Shown: positions 45,331-53,120 of the stretch, piece by piece
Position numbering within the stretch: the first letter of the stretch is position 1
Layout: every line of letters starts with the position of its first letter
Source of the DNA: Cupriavidus taiwanensis
Lineage (GTDB): Bacteria; Pseudomonadota; Gammaproteobacteria; Burkholderiales; Burkholderiaceae
Assembly: GCF_900250115.1 (NCBI RefSeq)
Contig: NZ_LT984804.1
Coordinates: 2,495,301 to 2,559,300, forward strand
DNA: 64,000 bases
Reading direction: 5' to 3'
Notes under the pieces: model-generated
Seen by the model: the letters and a program-made list of their open reading frames with translations, nothing else
Told to the model about the DNA's origin: nothing
Databases searched by the model: none
Made by a program: the position numbers and the translations under genes

Positions 45331-46592
45331 GGCTGTATGGACCGGGGACATGGGTAACACATGTGCCAGGACATGGGTAACAGTCCAGTCTCCAGTTTAA
45401 TCGGCCTGCTGTAGGTCTATTGTGGCGACCTTTTGATGGCAGAAGTAGACGTCAAAGGTGCCGTCCAGATCCACGCGAGGGCGCAGCGCTACGGGCGTTC
45501 CGACCAAGGCTCGTCCGACCCGGAACGTCTTTCCTCGGAAGCAGATGCGCCCGCCGTCGCCTACCTTTCGCACGATGTCATTGCTGCCGTACTCGATGGG
45601 CGGGAGTTCGCGCGGCATCGCCCGTGGGCTAGGCGCATAGCGGCTTGCGGGGGTCTCCATATCCAGCGCGTGGTGGGGGCGCTTGAAGTTGTACACGTGG
45701 CGCCAATGGCTGAAGTGCTGCTGGGCATCGTCCAGATCCCGGAAACGCTGGTTGGCCAACAGCTCAGCCTGCATGGTTCGATGGAAGCGCTCGTCCTTAC
45801 CGTTGGTCTGAGGATGGCCAGGTCGGCTATGACTGAGCCGCACGCCCAGGCGAATCAGCCACGCGCCCAGCGTGGTTAATGCTCGGGGCACTGGGGAACC
45901 CCAGGGCGGGCCGTTGTCTGCATTGATCCGTTCGGGCAGCCCATAGCGCGCAAAAGCCATCTCTAACGCTTCCTGTACGGATTCAAACTGTTCGTTGCCC
46001 AAGGCCTTGAGCAGCACATTGAACCGGGAGTGATCGTCCAAGACCGTGAGCGGGTGGCACCTCTGCGTGTCGGTAGCGAAGTGGCCTTTGAAGTCAATTT
46101 GCCATAGTGCATTGGGCCGGTCGTGCTCGAAGCGCTGCCATGCTGTAGCGGCCGCGCTGGCGGCCGGATCGATCAAGCCATGGCGGCGCAGCACCCAATT
46201 GACTGTGCTCGGGGCGATTTGGATGCGGTGGTCGCGCTCCAGCACGCGTGCGATCTTGCGGGCGCCCCAGGCCGAATGTTCGGCTCGTATCGCTAGCACG
46301 CTCTCTTCGATGGCAGCTGGAGTTCGGCCGGGAGAGCTATGTGGCCGCCGAGTTCGGTCGTCCAGATCCTCTCGGTTCAACCACTTGTAGCCGGTCTTGC
46401 GGCTGATGCAGAAGCGGCGGCAAAGCTCCGCAATATTGGCGTCCGCCTGGCGTGCCAGGCGGACGAACTCTTCTCTTTGCTGCTTCACGGTGGTTTGGCT
46501 CCAGGGCAACGTTTTCCTCCCGCTGACTAAGCGGGAAAAGTGTTACCCATGTCCTGGCACACCTGTTACCTATGTCCCCGGTCCATACAGCC
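45331..46592. mobile_element. IS481-family insertion sequence
   Basis: A 1262-bp element bounded by inverted repeats of about 52 bp (45331-45382 and 46541-46592; three mismatches) with outer ends GGCTGTATGG. Inside each end the motif GGACATGGGTAACA occurs twice in tandem about 24 bp apart, plausible transposase sites. It encodes one transposase on the minus strand. It sits exactly at the dyad of palindromic repeat D with no target duplication that can be recognised, and it alters the C-terminus of the membrane gene to its right. Confidence 0.88.
45397..46509 (-). CDS. IS481-family DDE transposase
   Basis: A 370-residue transposase, TTG start with GGAGG site 6 bp upstream. The N-terminal HTH (RQADANIAELCRRFCISRKTGYKWL split by motif) and a second HTH/linker are followed by an rve-type catalytic core: first Asp in WQIDFKGHF, second in INADNGPPWG, Glu in GKDERFHRTMQ. 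DDHSRF and RPHHALDMETPASRY are typical of the IS481 family. The frame is intact, so the element may be active. The C-terminal 80 residues carry the beta-type domain usual in this group. Confidence 0.92.
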   Translation of the reverse strand: MPWSQTTVKQQREEFVRLARQADANIAELCRRFCISRKTGYKWLNREDLDDRTRRPHSSPGRTPAAIEESVLAIRAEHSAWGARKIARVLERDHRIQIAPSTVNWVLRRHGLIDPAASAAATAWQRFEHDRPNALWQIDFKGHFATDTQRCHPLTVLDDHSRFNVLLKALGNEQFESVQEALEMAFARYGLPERINADNGPPWGSPVPRALTTLGAWLIRLGVRLSHSRPGHPQTNGKDERFHRTMQAELLANQRFRDLDDAQQHFSHWRHVYNFKRPHHALDMETPASRYAPSPRAMPRELPPIEYGSNDIVRKVGDGGRICFRGKTFRVGRALVGTPVALRPRVDLDGTFDVYFCHQKVATIDLQQAD

Positions 46593-47926
46593 GGCGGGAG
46601 AGGGGAGCCAACCAGCGGCACGCCAATCCGCGCAGCAACACGCGGCGGCAACCCGCCACCCTTCCTCATCTGCCGCATGCAGCGCAGCGCCGCCAGCAAT
46701 TGCCACCCCAGCCACGCGCTGGCGCCCGCCAGCAGCAGCCCGCCGACGCGGGCCAGCGGCGCCGGCGCCAGCGGCAGCGCCAGCAGCGCCGCGTAGGCCG
46801 CCAGCAGCAACCACGCCTGCCCGCGCTGCCGGCCTGGCGCGATGATCGCCTGCATCGCCGGCACGCGCGCCCTGGGGGGCAGCAGCCGGCGCAGGTGCAG
46901 CCAGACCAGGAACGGCACGATCTTGCCCAGCATCGCCGTCACCGGCAGCACGCCCACGCCGACCAGCGCCATGGTGCCGGCCCACCATGCCAGCGGCAGC
47001 GCCGTCCCGGGCAGCACCACCGCCGCCGCACCCAGCGCCGCCGCGCCGACCATGCTCGCGCATGCGACCGGCCACAGCCGCCACAGCGGATCGTGGCGCC
47101 GCCGCGCGCGCAGCGTGCCGGCGAGCCCGCTGGCTCCCAGCACAGCCACGAACGACAGCCACACCACCAGCGCAGCCCGTGCCAGCACCGGTTCCGCTGG
47201 CCACAGCACCAGCGCGGCGCTGAATACCGCCAGCGGACCCCAGTGCCCCAGCGGCAGCCAGCGCGCCAGCGCCGCGGGCGCGCGCGGCGTCTGCCAGAAC
47301 ATCGGCAGCACCGTGGCCGCAACCCCGCTGACCAGCGCCGCCAGCCAGCCGCCCAGCGCCCACGCCATATGCAGGCCAAGCGCCTGCGCCACCGGCACGC
47401 GCCACAGCCCGCCGAACGTGCCCGCCAGCGCGATGCCGGCCAGCACCGCCACCATCAGCGGTGCACCAATGCCGGCCAGCGTGCGCGTGGTGGCGTCCAC
47501 CGCGGCCACGCGCCGGCCCGCGGCAAGCAGCACCGCGCCCACCAGCAGCAGCAACGCGCCAAGCGCGGCGGCAATCCGCATCGCCACCGGCTCGCCGCGC
47601 AAAAAGCCAAAGCCGAGCGCGGCCGCCAGCGCGGCGCCGGTAGCGGCCATGAACGGGGCCAGACGGCCGGCGGCGGGGACATCCACGCGCGCCACCACCG
47701 GCATCATCTGGAACAGCGCCCCGACCATCACCGGCAGCAGCATGCCCAGCGCCAGCGCGTGCACCGCTGCCAGCGCCAGCGGCGCGAAGCGGTCGGGCAA
47801 GCCCTGCGCCGGCCCCGCTGCCAGCAGCAGCCCCGCGGCCGCGCCCAGCCACGGCGCCGGCATCAGGCAACCGAACACCAGCGCAGGCCGCGGCGCGCGC
47901 GCGTAGTCGAGATCCGCGCCCTTCAT
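46337..47926 (-). CDS. 12-TM NnrS-like membrane protein, 3' end altered by IS
   Basis: ATG 47926 opens a 529-residue frame. Residues 1 to about 435 form 12 hydrophobic helices with His in helix 2 (AVHALALGML), helix 6 (GLHMAWALGG) and near helix 7 (LGHWGPL), the pattern of heme-copper-oxidase/NnrS-type proteins; an exact family match is not certain. Residues after about 445 are encoded by the IS end and antisense to the transposase, so they are not native. Before insertion the frame would have run through repeat D to a TAG at 45270-45272 (about 464 aa). An FNR/Dnr box at 48050 suggests anaerobic expression. Confidence 0.7.
   Translation of the reverse strand: MKGADLDYARAPRPALVFGCLMPAPWLGAAAGLLLAAGPAQGLPDRFAPLALAAVHALALGMLLPVMVGALFQMMPVVARVDVPAAGRLAPFMAATGAALAAALGFGFLRGEPVAMRIAAALGALLLLVGAVLLAAGRRVAAVDATTRTLAGIGAPLMVAVLAGIALAGTFGGLWRVPVAQALGLHMAWALGGWLAALVSGVAATVLPMFWQTPRAPAALARWLPLGHWGPLAVFSAALVLWPAEPVLARAALVVWLSFVAVLGASGLAGTLRARRRHDPLWRLWPVACASMVGAAALGAAAVVLPGTALPLAWWAGTMALVGVGVLPVTAMLGKIVPFLVWLHLRRLLPPRARVPAMQAIIAPGRQRGQAWLLLAAYAALLALPLAPAPLARVGGLLLAGASAWLGWQLLAALRCMRQMRKGGGLPPRVAARIGVPLVGSPLPPAVWTGDIGNRCARTWVTLFPLSQREENVALEPNHREAAKRRVRPPGTPGGRQYCGALPPLLHQPQDRLQVVEPRGSGRPNSAAT
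46593..46609. repeat. Right half of REP-like repeat D
   Basis: GGCGGGAGAGGGGAGCC, the right arm of the repeat split by the IS. It encodes GSPLP-type residues of the membrane protein on the minus strand. Confidence 0.8.
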
Positions 47927-48021
47927 GCCCGTCCCTCTGGCGTGACGGCGGTGACGCATTGCTGCGCCCTTGAGGTGGACATGGCCATCGCTCCTTTTCA
48001 CCAGCTCCGACAAAAGGCCCG

Positions 48022-48063
48022 ATGCTAGGCGGTCGCGCCGCGCAGGGATTTGACCGGGGCCAA
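48022..48063 (-). promoter_or_regulatory. FNR/Dnr-type class II promoter of the NnrS-like gene
   Basis: Box TTGAC-CGGG-GCCAA at 48050-48063 (centre 48056.5) and minus-strand -10 TAGCAT at 48027-48022, again exactly 32 bp apart. About 96 bp leader to the ATG at 47926. Confidence 0.7.
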
Positions 48064-48082
48064 GTCCGGCCGGGGAAGAAGT

Positions 48083-48095
48083 ATCACTGTGTGAT
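48083..48095. promoter_or_regulatory. 13-bp palindrome in the NnrS-like/narX gap
   Basis: ATCAC TGT GTGAT, perfect interrupted palindrome in the 380-bp gap 47927-48306 between the divergent genes. Nothing else is identified in the 200 bp before narX. Confidence 0.4.
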
Positions 48096-48306
48096 GGAAC
48101 CTGCCCTGGCGCCACCCGCAATGACCGCGATGCGCCGCTGCCCGCACATACGCGGGCCGAAGCCGGGTTTCCTTGATCTGGCGCAGGTAGCCCAGCTTGC
48201 CGAGCGGCGAAAATCGCTGCCAATTCCTGCGTGACTCTGTCGCCATCGCCGCCGGCTCCCTCGACAAGCGCACGACAGGCTCCCCCTGGTAGCCCCCGAT
48301 ACCGTC

Positions 48307-50325
48307 ATGTCAGATACCGACCCTACCGCCGCCCCAGCCACGGCGGCATCCGCGTTGCCGGCGCTGCGCCATCGCCTTTCCACGCGCATCATCTCGCTGT
48401 CGCTGGCCGTGCTGCTGGTGGTGCTGGGCATGATCTCCGGCACGCTGTGGCTGTCCTGGAAGCTGGAAGGCGCCGGCGCCGCCATCAACGATGCCGGCAG
48501 CCTGCGCATGCGCGCCAACCGCGTGGCGATCGAACTCGCACTGGCGCACGCAGGCCGCGCCAATGACCTGGCCGCGCAGGCGCTGGCGCTGGACACCACG
48601 CTGGCGCTGCTGAAGAAGGGCGACGCGGCGCGGCCGCTGTTCCTGCCGGACGAGCCCGCCATCCATGCGCAACTGGCGCACGTCACCCATGACTGGCAGC
48701 AGCGGCTGCGGCCTCTGGCCGGCGCCGACGCAGCGCCCGCCGCATACATCGCCGCGCTGCCGGGTTTCGTCGCCCAGGCCGATCGCCTGGTCGGCATGAT
48801 CGAACACGACAGCGCGCGCAAGACCGACCTGCTGCGCCTGTCGCAAACCGCGCTGGCGCTGATGGCCTGCATCGGCACGGTCGCGGTGATCTACCTGCTC
48901 TACCTGTGGATCATCCTGCCGGTGCTGCGCCTGCAGGACGGTTTGCGGCGCATGGCCGCGCGCGAATTCTCGCTGCGCCTGCCGGTGGAAAGCCGCGACG
49001 AGTTCGGCACGCTCAGCGAGGGCTTCAACCGCATGGCGGGCGAGCTGCAGGGCCTGTACCAGGACCTCGAAGCGCGCGTGGCGCAGAAGACCGCCGAGCT
49101 GGAGCGCCACAACCGCGATCTGGAAACGCTGTACGAGATGGCCGCCTTCCTCAACCAGGCCGCCGACGCCGAAGCCATGGCGCAGGGCTTCCTGGCGCGG
49201 GTGATGCGCCAGTTCGATGCCGACGGCGGCAGCGTGCGCGTGCTCGACAGCCGCCACGGCCGCATGCACCTGCTGGCCGCAGCGGGCCTGCCGGCGGCGC
49301 TGGCGGAGGCCGATTCCTGCGCCTCGGCCAACGGCTGTCATTGCGGCGATGCCACGCGCGAGGCCGTGATCGCCATCGTCGACCTGCGCGGGACGGCGCG
49401 CGCGGGCGCGGCCGACGAGACGCCGTGCGGCCGCGACGGCTTCCAGTCGCTGGCGGCCTTCCGCATCGAGAGCCAGCGCGGCGCCACCGGCATGTTCGCG
49501 CTGCACTTCCGCGCGCCGCGCCGGCTGCCGCCGTCGGACCGGCAACTGCTGCAGACGCTGGCGCAGCACCTGGGCACCGCGCTGGAACACCTGCGCCTGT
49601 CCGCCACCGCGCGCCAGCTGGCGGTGGTGGAAGAGCGCAACCTGGTGGCGCAGGGGCTGCACGACAGCATTGCCCAGGGCCTGAACTACCTGAACCTGCA
49701 GGTGCAGCTGCTGGATGACGCAGTCGCGCGCGACGACCTGTCCGAGACCCGCGAACTGGTGCCGATGCTGCGCCATGGCGTGGAAGAGAGCTACCAGGAT
49801 GTGCGCGAGCTGCTCAACAACTTCCGCTCGCGCCTGGGCACCGGCGAGTTGCGCCCGGCAGTGGAAGAGACCGTCGAGCGCTTTCGCCGGCAATGCCGCA
49901 CCGAGGCCACGCTGGCCATCGACGAACGCGGCGGCGCCTGGCCACTGTCGCCCGAGCAGCAGTTGCAGGTGCTGTTCATCCTGCAGGAGGCGCTTTCCAA
50001 CGTGCGCAAGCACGCCATGGCGGCGCACGTGGCGGTGGCGCTCAGCCATGGCCGCGACTTCCGCCTGGTGGTGCAGGACGACGGCGAGGGCTTCGACCCT
50101 GACGAACTGGCCACCCGCGCCGACGCCCATATCGGCCTGAGCATCATGCGCGAGCGCGCCGCTCGGCTGGGGGCGCGGCTGCAGGTGCAGGCCAGCCCCG
50201 GCAGCGGCGTGCGCATCGAGCTGGTGTTGCCCGCCGGCAGCCAGGGCGCCGCGCGGCACGAGCGCAGCGCCAATCCCATTACCAGCCTTAGCGGCCTGAC
50301 CCTCCCGAGCGAGACCCAGCCATGA
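48307..50325 (+). CDS. narX: Nitrate/nitrite sensor histidine kinase NarX
   Basis: A 672-residue kinase with the NarX plan. TM1 (about 28-48), a periplasmic helical bundle with the P-box-like INDAGSLRMRANRVA (about 60-74) that binds nitrate, TM2 (about 182-205), HAMP (about 205-260), a central GAF-like region with the Cys cluster CASANGCHCGD (about 338-348) typical of NarX/NarQ, then HisKA_3 phosphoacceptor His452 in QGLHDSIAQGLNYL and the ATPase domain (EALSNVRKHAMAAHV, DDGEGFDPDEL). It overlaps narL by 4 bp (ATGA). Confidence 0.93.
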   Translation: MSDTDPTAAPATAASALPALRHRLSTRIISLSLAVLLVVLGMISGTLWLSWKLEGAGAAINDAGSLRMRANRVAIELALAHAGRANDLAAQALALDTTLALLKKGDAARPLFLPDEPAIHAQLAHVTHDWQQRLRPLAGADAAPAAYIAALPGFVAQADRLVGMIEHDSARKTDLLRLSQTALALMACIGTVAVIYLLYLWIILPVLRLQDGLRRMAAREFSLRLPVESRDEFGTLSEGFNRMAGELQGLYQDLEARVAQKTAELERHNRDLETLYEMAAFLNQAADAEAMAQGFLARVMRQFDADGGSVRVLDSRHGRMHLLAAAGLPAALAEADSCASANGCHCGDATREAVIAIVDLRGTARAGAADETPCGRDGFQSLAAFRIESQRGATGMFALHFRAPRRLPPSDRQLLQTLAQHLGTALEHLRLSATARQLAVVEERNLVAQGLHDSIAQGLNYLNLQVQLLDDAVARDDLSETRELVPMLRHGVEESYQDVRELLNNFRSRLGTGELRPAVEETVERFRRQCRTEATLAIDERGGAWPLSPEQQLQVLFILQEALSNVRKHAMAAHVAVALSHGRDFRLVVQDDGEGFDPDELATRADAHIGLSIMRERAARLGARLQVQASPGSGVRIELVLPAGSQGAARHERSANPITSLSGLTLPSETQP

Positions 50326-50975
50326 CCATCCGCATCCTGCTGATCGACGACCACACCCTGTTCCGCTCGGGCATCCGCGCGCTGTTGCAGCGCCAGGCCG
50401 ACTTCGAGATCGTCGACGAAGCCGCCGACGGCGTGGAAGGCATCAAGCGCGCCAAGCAGCACCGCCCCGACGTGATCCTGCTCGACCTGAACATGCCGGG
50501 CCTGTCCGGGCTCGAGGCGCTGCAGCTGCTGGTCGAAGACCTGCCGCAGACCGCGGTGATCGTGCTGACGGTGTCCGAGGAAGCCGAGGAGCTGGCCGCC
50601 GCGCTGCGCGGCGGCGCGCGCGGCTACCTGATCAAGAACATCGAGACCGAGGCGCTGATCGCCGGCATCCGCCGCGCCGCCGCCGGCGAGCCGGTGATCT
50701 CCGACAGCATGACCGCCAAGCTGGTGGCCCAGTTCCGCGCGCCCGCACCGGCCGCCGCGCCGCGTCAGGAGGAAGCGCCGCGGCTGACTGCGCGCGAGCG
50801 CGAGATCGTGCAGGGCCTGGCCCGCGGCGAAAGCAACAAGGAGATCGCGCGCGACCTGGGCGTGGCCGAAAGCACGGTGAAGATCCACGTGCAGAACATC
50901 CTGAAGAAGCTGAACCTGGCCAGTCGCGTGCAGGTGGCGGTCTATGCGGTGGAGCACGGCCTGAACACCGCCTGA
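50322..50975 (+). CDS. narL: Nitrate/nitrite response regulator NarL
   Basis: A 217-residue regulator: receiver domain with DDHTLFRSGIRALL start, phosphoacceptor Asp55 in ILLDLNMPG and Lys in GYLIKNIET, and LuxR-type HTH at about 148-210 (LTAREREIVQGLARGESNKEIA, STVKIHVQNILKKL). ATG overlaps the narX stop. With NarX it couples nitrate or nitrite to transcription of anaerobic respiratory genes. Nothing in the following 194 bp (50976-51169) is identifiable except the next gene's ribosome site. Confidence 0.93.
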   Translation: MTIRILLIDDHTLFRSGIRALLQRQADFEIVDEAADGVEGIKRAKQHRPDVILLDLNMPGLSGLEALQLLVEDLPQTAVIVLTVSEEAEELAAALRGGARGYLIKNIETEALIAGIRRAAAGEPVISDSMTAKLVAQFRAPAPAAAPRQEEAPRLTAREREIVQGLARGESNKEIARDLGVAESTVKIHVQNILKKLNLASRVQVAVYAVEHGLNTA

Positions 50976-51169
50976 GCGCGGCCGGGCGACGTGCACGGGT
51001 CGCCTTGCCCGCACTTGGGCGTCGTCCGATTCCTACACCGATATCAGTCCCTGCCCGGAGGGATGCCCGCACCCCTTGTTCTACGCTGAACGGTAAGCGG
51101 ATGGCTCTGCGCAGCCGCCTCGGACCGGAAGCCGCCCGGCTTCCCCGATCCACGAACAAGGAGCACGCC

Positions 51170-51328
51170 ATGGGAATCGGCACCATCCTTCTGATCATTC
51201 TCGTCCTGCTGCTGATCGGCGCCCTGCCGGCCTGGCCATACAGTTCCGGCTGGGGCTACTGGCCCAGCGGCGGCCTCGGGCTGATCGTTTTGATCGTGGT
51301 GCTGCTGGTGGTGCTGGGCCGGATCTAG
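51170..51328 (+). CDS. DUF3309 small membrane protein
   Basis: A 52-residue protein with two hydrophobic helices (IGTILLIILVLLLIGALPAW and GLGLIVLIVVLLVVLG) joined by PYSSGWGYWPSGG, the full DUF3309 pattern. AAGGAG site 7 bp before ATG 51170. These tiny inner-membrane proteins are widespread in stress-tolerant proteobacteria; function unknown. First gene of the accessory cluster that fills 51-63 kb. Confidence 0.85.
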   Translation: MGIGTILLIILVLLLIGALPAWPYSSGWGYWPSGGLGLIVLIVVLLVVLGRI

Positions 51329-51388
51329 CGTCCGGCGGCAGCGAACCGCGGCACCGAGCGCGCCGGCAGTGCCGCGCGCGGGCCGCGC

Positions 51389-51417
51389 TTGTCGCGGCCG
51401 CGCCTGGCACCTATAAC
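51389..51417 (+). promoter_or_regulatory. Sigma-70 promoter before DUF3008 gene
   Basis: TTGTCG (51389-51394), 17-bp spacer, TATAAC (51412-51417), 71 bp upstream of the ATG at 51488. Confidence 0.65.
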
Positions 51418-51487
51418 GAAGCGCGGGCACGCGCGTCAGCGTGCGCGCGGTCCTTTCAACCTTTTCACCTTTCGCAAGGAGACTCAG

Positions 51488-51676
51488 ATGCCAGCAAAAT
51501 CCAAGGCGCAACAGCAGGCCGCCGGAGCGGCGCTCTCCGCAAAGCGCGGCGAAAAGAAGGCCGGTTCGCTCAAGGGACCTTCGCGCTCGATGTACAAGTC
51601 GATGAGCGAGAAGGAACTCGACAAGATGGCTTCGACCAAGACCAAGGGCATGCCGAAGCACAAGTCGGAACGCTGA
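51488..51676 (+). CDS. DUF3008 small basic protein
   Basis: A 62-residue, Lys/Ser/Ala-rich protein, MPAKSKAQQQAAGAALSAKR at the start and SMSEKELDKMASTKTKGMP near the end, matching DUF3008. AAGGAG site. Probably cytosolic and nucleic-acid-associated by charge; function unknown. Followed by hairpin 51686-51708. Confidence 0.85.
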   Translation: MPAKSKAQQQAAGAALSAKRGEKKAGSLKGPSRSMYKSMSEKELDKMASTKTKGMPKHKSER

Positions 51677-51685
51677 CCAGTACAC

Positions 51686-51708
51686 GCCGGCCTCCACCAG
51701 AGGCCGGC
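51686..51708. terminator. Hairpin between convergent DUF3008 and ParB-like genes
   Basis: GCCGGCCTC, loop CACCA, GAGGCCGGC: perfect 9-bp stem between the two convergent genes; no T-run on either side, so intrinsic termination is uncertain. Confidence 0.5.
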
Positions 51709-51767
51709 ACCCGCGCCAGCAGCGCGGCGGCATACCAGCACAGGGCAGGCGCACGCCTGCCCTGTTG

Positions 51768-52520
51768 CTATCCGGCCCTGCCGCTCCTGCCCTTGCCGGT
51801 CTTCATCGGCTTCGCCGGCTTGCCGGTCTTGCCCTCCAGCGGTGCGCCGCAATAGCCCGGCAGGCGCCGGGCGCCGGGGCTGCGCGCCAGCTTGATCGAT
51901 TCCGCCAGCGCCAGCCCGAAGCCCGCGATACTGTGCAGGTCCTGCTCCACCCGCTCGCGCAGGAACCCGGCCCAGCAGAAGTCGCCGTAGGCGCCGTCCG
52001 GCTTGCGGTACGCGCCCGCTTCGCGGGCAAAGGCAGCCAGGCTGCGATAGGGATCGTCGCGCATGCTGCGCACGGTCGGGGGCAAGGCCCTGACCCCCTG
52101 CCGCTTGCCGTGTTCATCGTAGGGATGGACATGGCCCCGCTCGCGCATGCGCTTCCAGAACGCGGCCGCGCCCAGGCCGCTGAAGTCTTCCAGCACCTGC
52201 ACCGGTGCGAGCTGGTAGCCGAGGTCCAGCCACGCGCGCGCCCAGTGGTGGTGATCGACGATATAGAGCTCCCCGCCCGGCCCCGCCACGGTCTTGATGC
52301 GGTGCCGGCGCATGAAGCGCTGCAGCACCTCGCGGTCTTCCGGATCGGCGTGGCGCTGCGTGACTTCCATCTTGTGATGGACGTGGATGTAGCCAAGCGT
52401 CAGCTGCGTCGGCCGCAGCCGCGCCAGTTCGGCGATGGCCTTGCCGCGCGGGCAGCGCGGCGTGACCGCCGGGACGATGGGTTCGCCCGATCTGGCCGGG
52501 CGTTCAGTCGTGTTCGGCAC
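51768..52520 (-). CDS. ParB-like nuclease-family protein, paralog 1
   Basis: A 250-residue protein of the putative ParB-like nuclease family (ParBc_2 type). Core motifs: LRPTQLTLGYIHVHHK, LYIVDHHHWARAW, HPYDEHG, RDDPYRSLAAFAREAGAYRK and a terminal ARRLPGYCG. A Lys/Gly-rich basic tail follows. Its start overlaps the end of the IIAGRF gene at 52504 by 17 bp, so both are probably transcribed from the sigma-54-type promoter at 53002. A paralog with the same core is at 55570. No ParA or parS is nearby. Confidence 0.82.
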   Translation of the reverse strand: MPNTTERPARSGEPIVPAVTPRCPRGKAIAELARLRPTQLTLGYIHVHHKMEVTQRHADPEDREVLQRFMRRHRIKTVAGPGGELYIVDHHHWARAWLDLGYQLAPVQVLEDFSGLGAAAFWKRMRERGHVHPYDEHGKRQGVRALPPTVRSMRDDPYRSLAAFAREAGAYRKPDGAYGDFCWAGFLRERVEQDLHSIAGFGLALAESIKLARSPGARRLPGYCGAPLEGKTGKPAKPMKTGKGRSGRAG

Positions 52521-52953
52521 GTTTCTGGTTGACGAAATGCTCGAGCTCGCTGCCGGGGTCTTCGTTGCCGGTACTCTCCTCGGCGGTGGCGTCGCTGGCC
52601 AGCGGCCGTGGCCAGTATTCGCCCTCGCCCTCGCGCACCGGCTCGCCGTGCCGGGCCGGATCGAAATCGGTCCACTGCCCGCATTCCCAGGTACCCTGCG
52701 CGCGCTCGAGCTGGCTGGCGCCGGTTTCGCGCAGCACGTCGATCACCACCGACCCGAGCCCGTTGTTGACGCACGCGGCCAGCATGACGTTGTCCGCCGG
52801 CTGCGGCGCGGCGTCGTCCTGCTGGTCCCTGGCAGGGTCCCGCACTGACACGATGGAAACATCCCACACCGAGAACCCGCGCGCGAACAGTGTGCGCGCG
52901 GCATCCTCGGCGCTGGCGAGCGAAGCGAAACGTCCCGCGATGATCGATGACAT
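52504..52953 (-). CDS. IIAGRF-motif small protein, paralog 1
   Basis: A 149-residue soluble protein starting MSSIIAGRFASLASAEDAAR. It shares this start and a C-terminal GQWTDFDPARHGEPV-type block with the gene at 61834. The middle has VMLAACVNNGLGSVVIDVLRETGA, an alpha/beta pattern like small ferredoxin-fold regulators. The end is acidic. Family name unknown to me; in this cluster it heads the transcription unit with ParB-like paralog 1. ATG 52953 has a GGGAGG site. Confidence 0.7.
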   Translation of the reverse strand: MSSIIAGRFASLASAEDAARTLFARGFSVWDVSIVSVRDPARDQQDDAAPQPADNVMLAACVNNGLGSVVIDVLRETGASQLERAQGTWECGQWTDFDPARHGEPVREGEGEYWPRPLASDATAEESTGNEDPGSELEHFVNQKRAEHD

Positions 52954-53001
52954 GATGCCTCCCAGAGATTGGCGATGGCGCTCGGCTGGTCTCACCCGTA
53001 T

Positions 53002-53017
53002 TGCAAGAGCCACGCCC
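53002..53017 (-). promoter_or_regulatory. Sigma-54 promoter candidate, IIAGRF/ParB-like unit
   Basis: Minus strand GGGCGTG-GCTC-TTGCA (53017 to 53002); GG-N10-GC spacing exact and -12 element consensus. About 50 bp before the ATG at 52953. Confidence 0.55.
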
Positions 53018-53120
53018 GCGCAGGATCTGCACGGCATGGCAGGCGGCGGCGCCACTGCATGCAATATTTTCAAACGCGGCCCCCGGAACTACATGCGCCG
53101 GCGTGGCGCGCGCCCGTGAC

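Noticed and set aside
45331..46592. Composite transposon carrying the nitronate monooxygenase gene
   Set aside because: Only one IS copy is present and the gene lies outside its inverted repeats.
46397..48028. 543-codon plus-strand frame across the IS end and membrane gene
   Set aside because: Gln/Arg/Pro-rich shadow of the membrane protein; no domain, no ribosome site.
47927..48223. Upstream extension of the NnrS-like frame to 48223
   Set aside because: The extension is not protein-like and would run through the FNR/Dnr box and -10; ATG 47926 starts directly before the first membrane helix.
51395..51420. TGGCACC upstream of DUF3008 as sigma-54 element
   Set aside because: No GC at the -12 position; the same stretch is explained by a sigma-70 promoter with 17-bp spacing.
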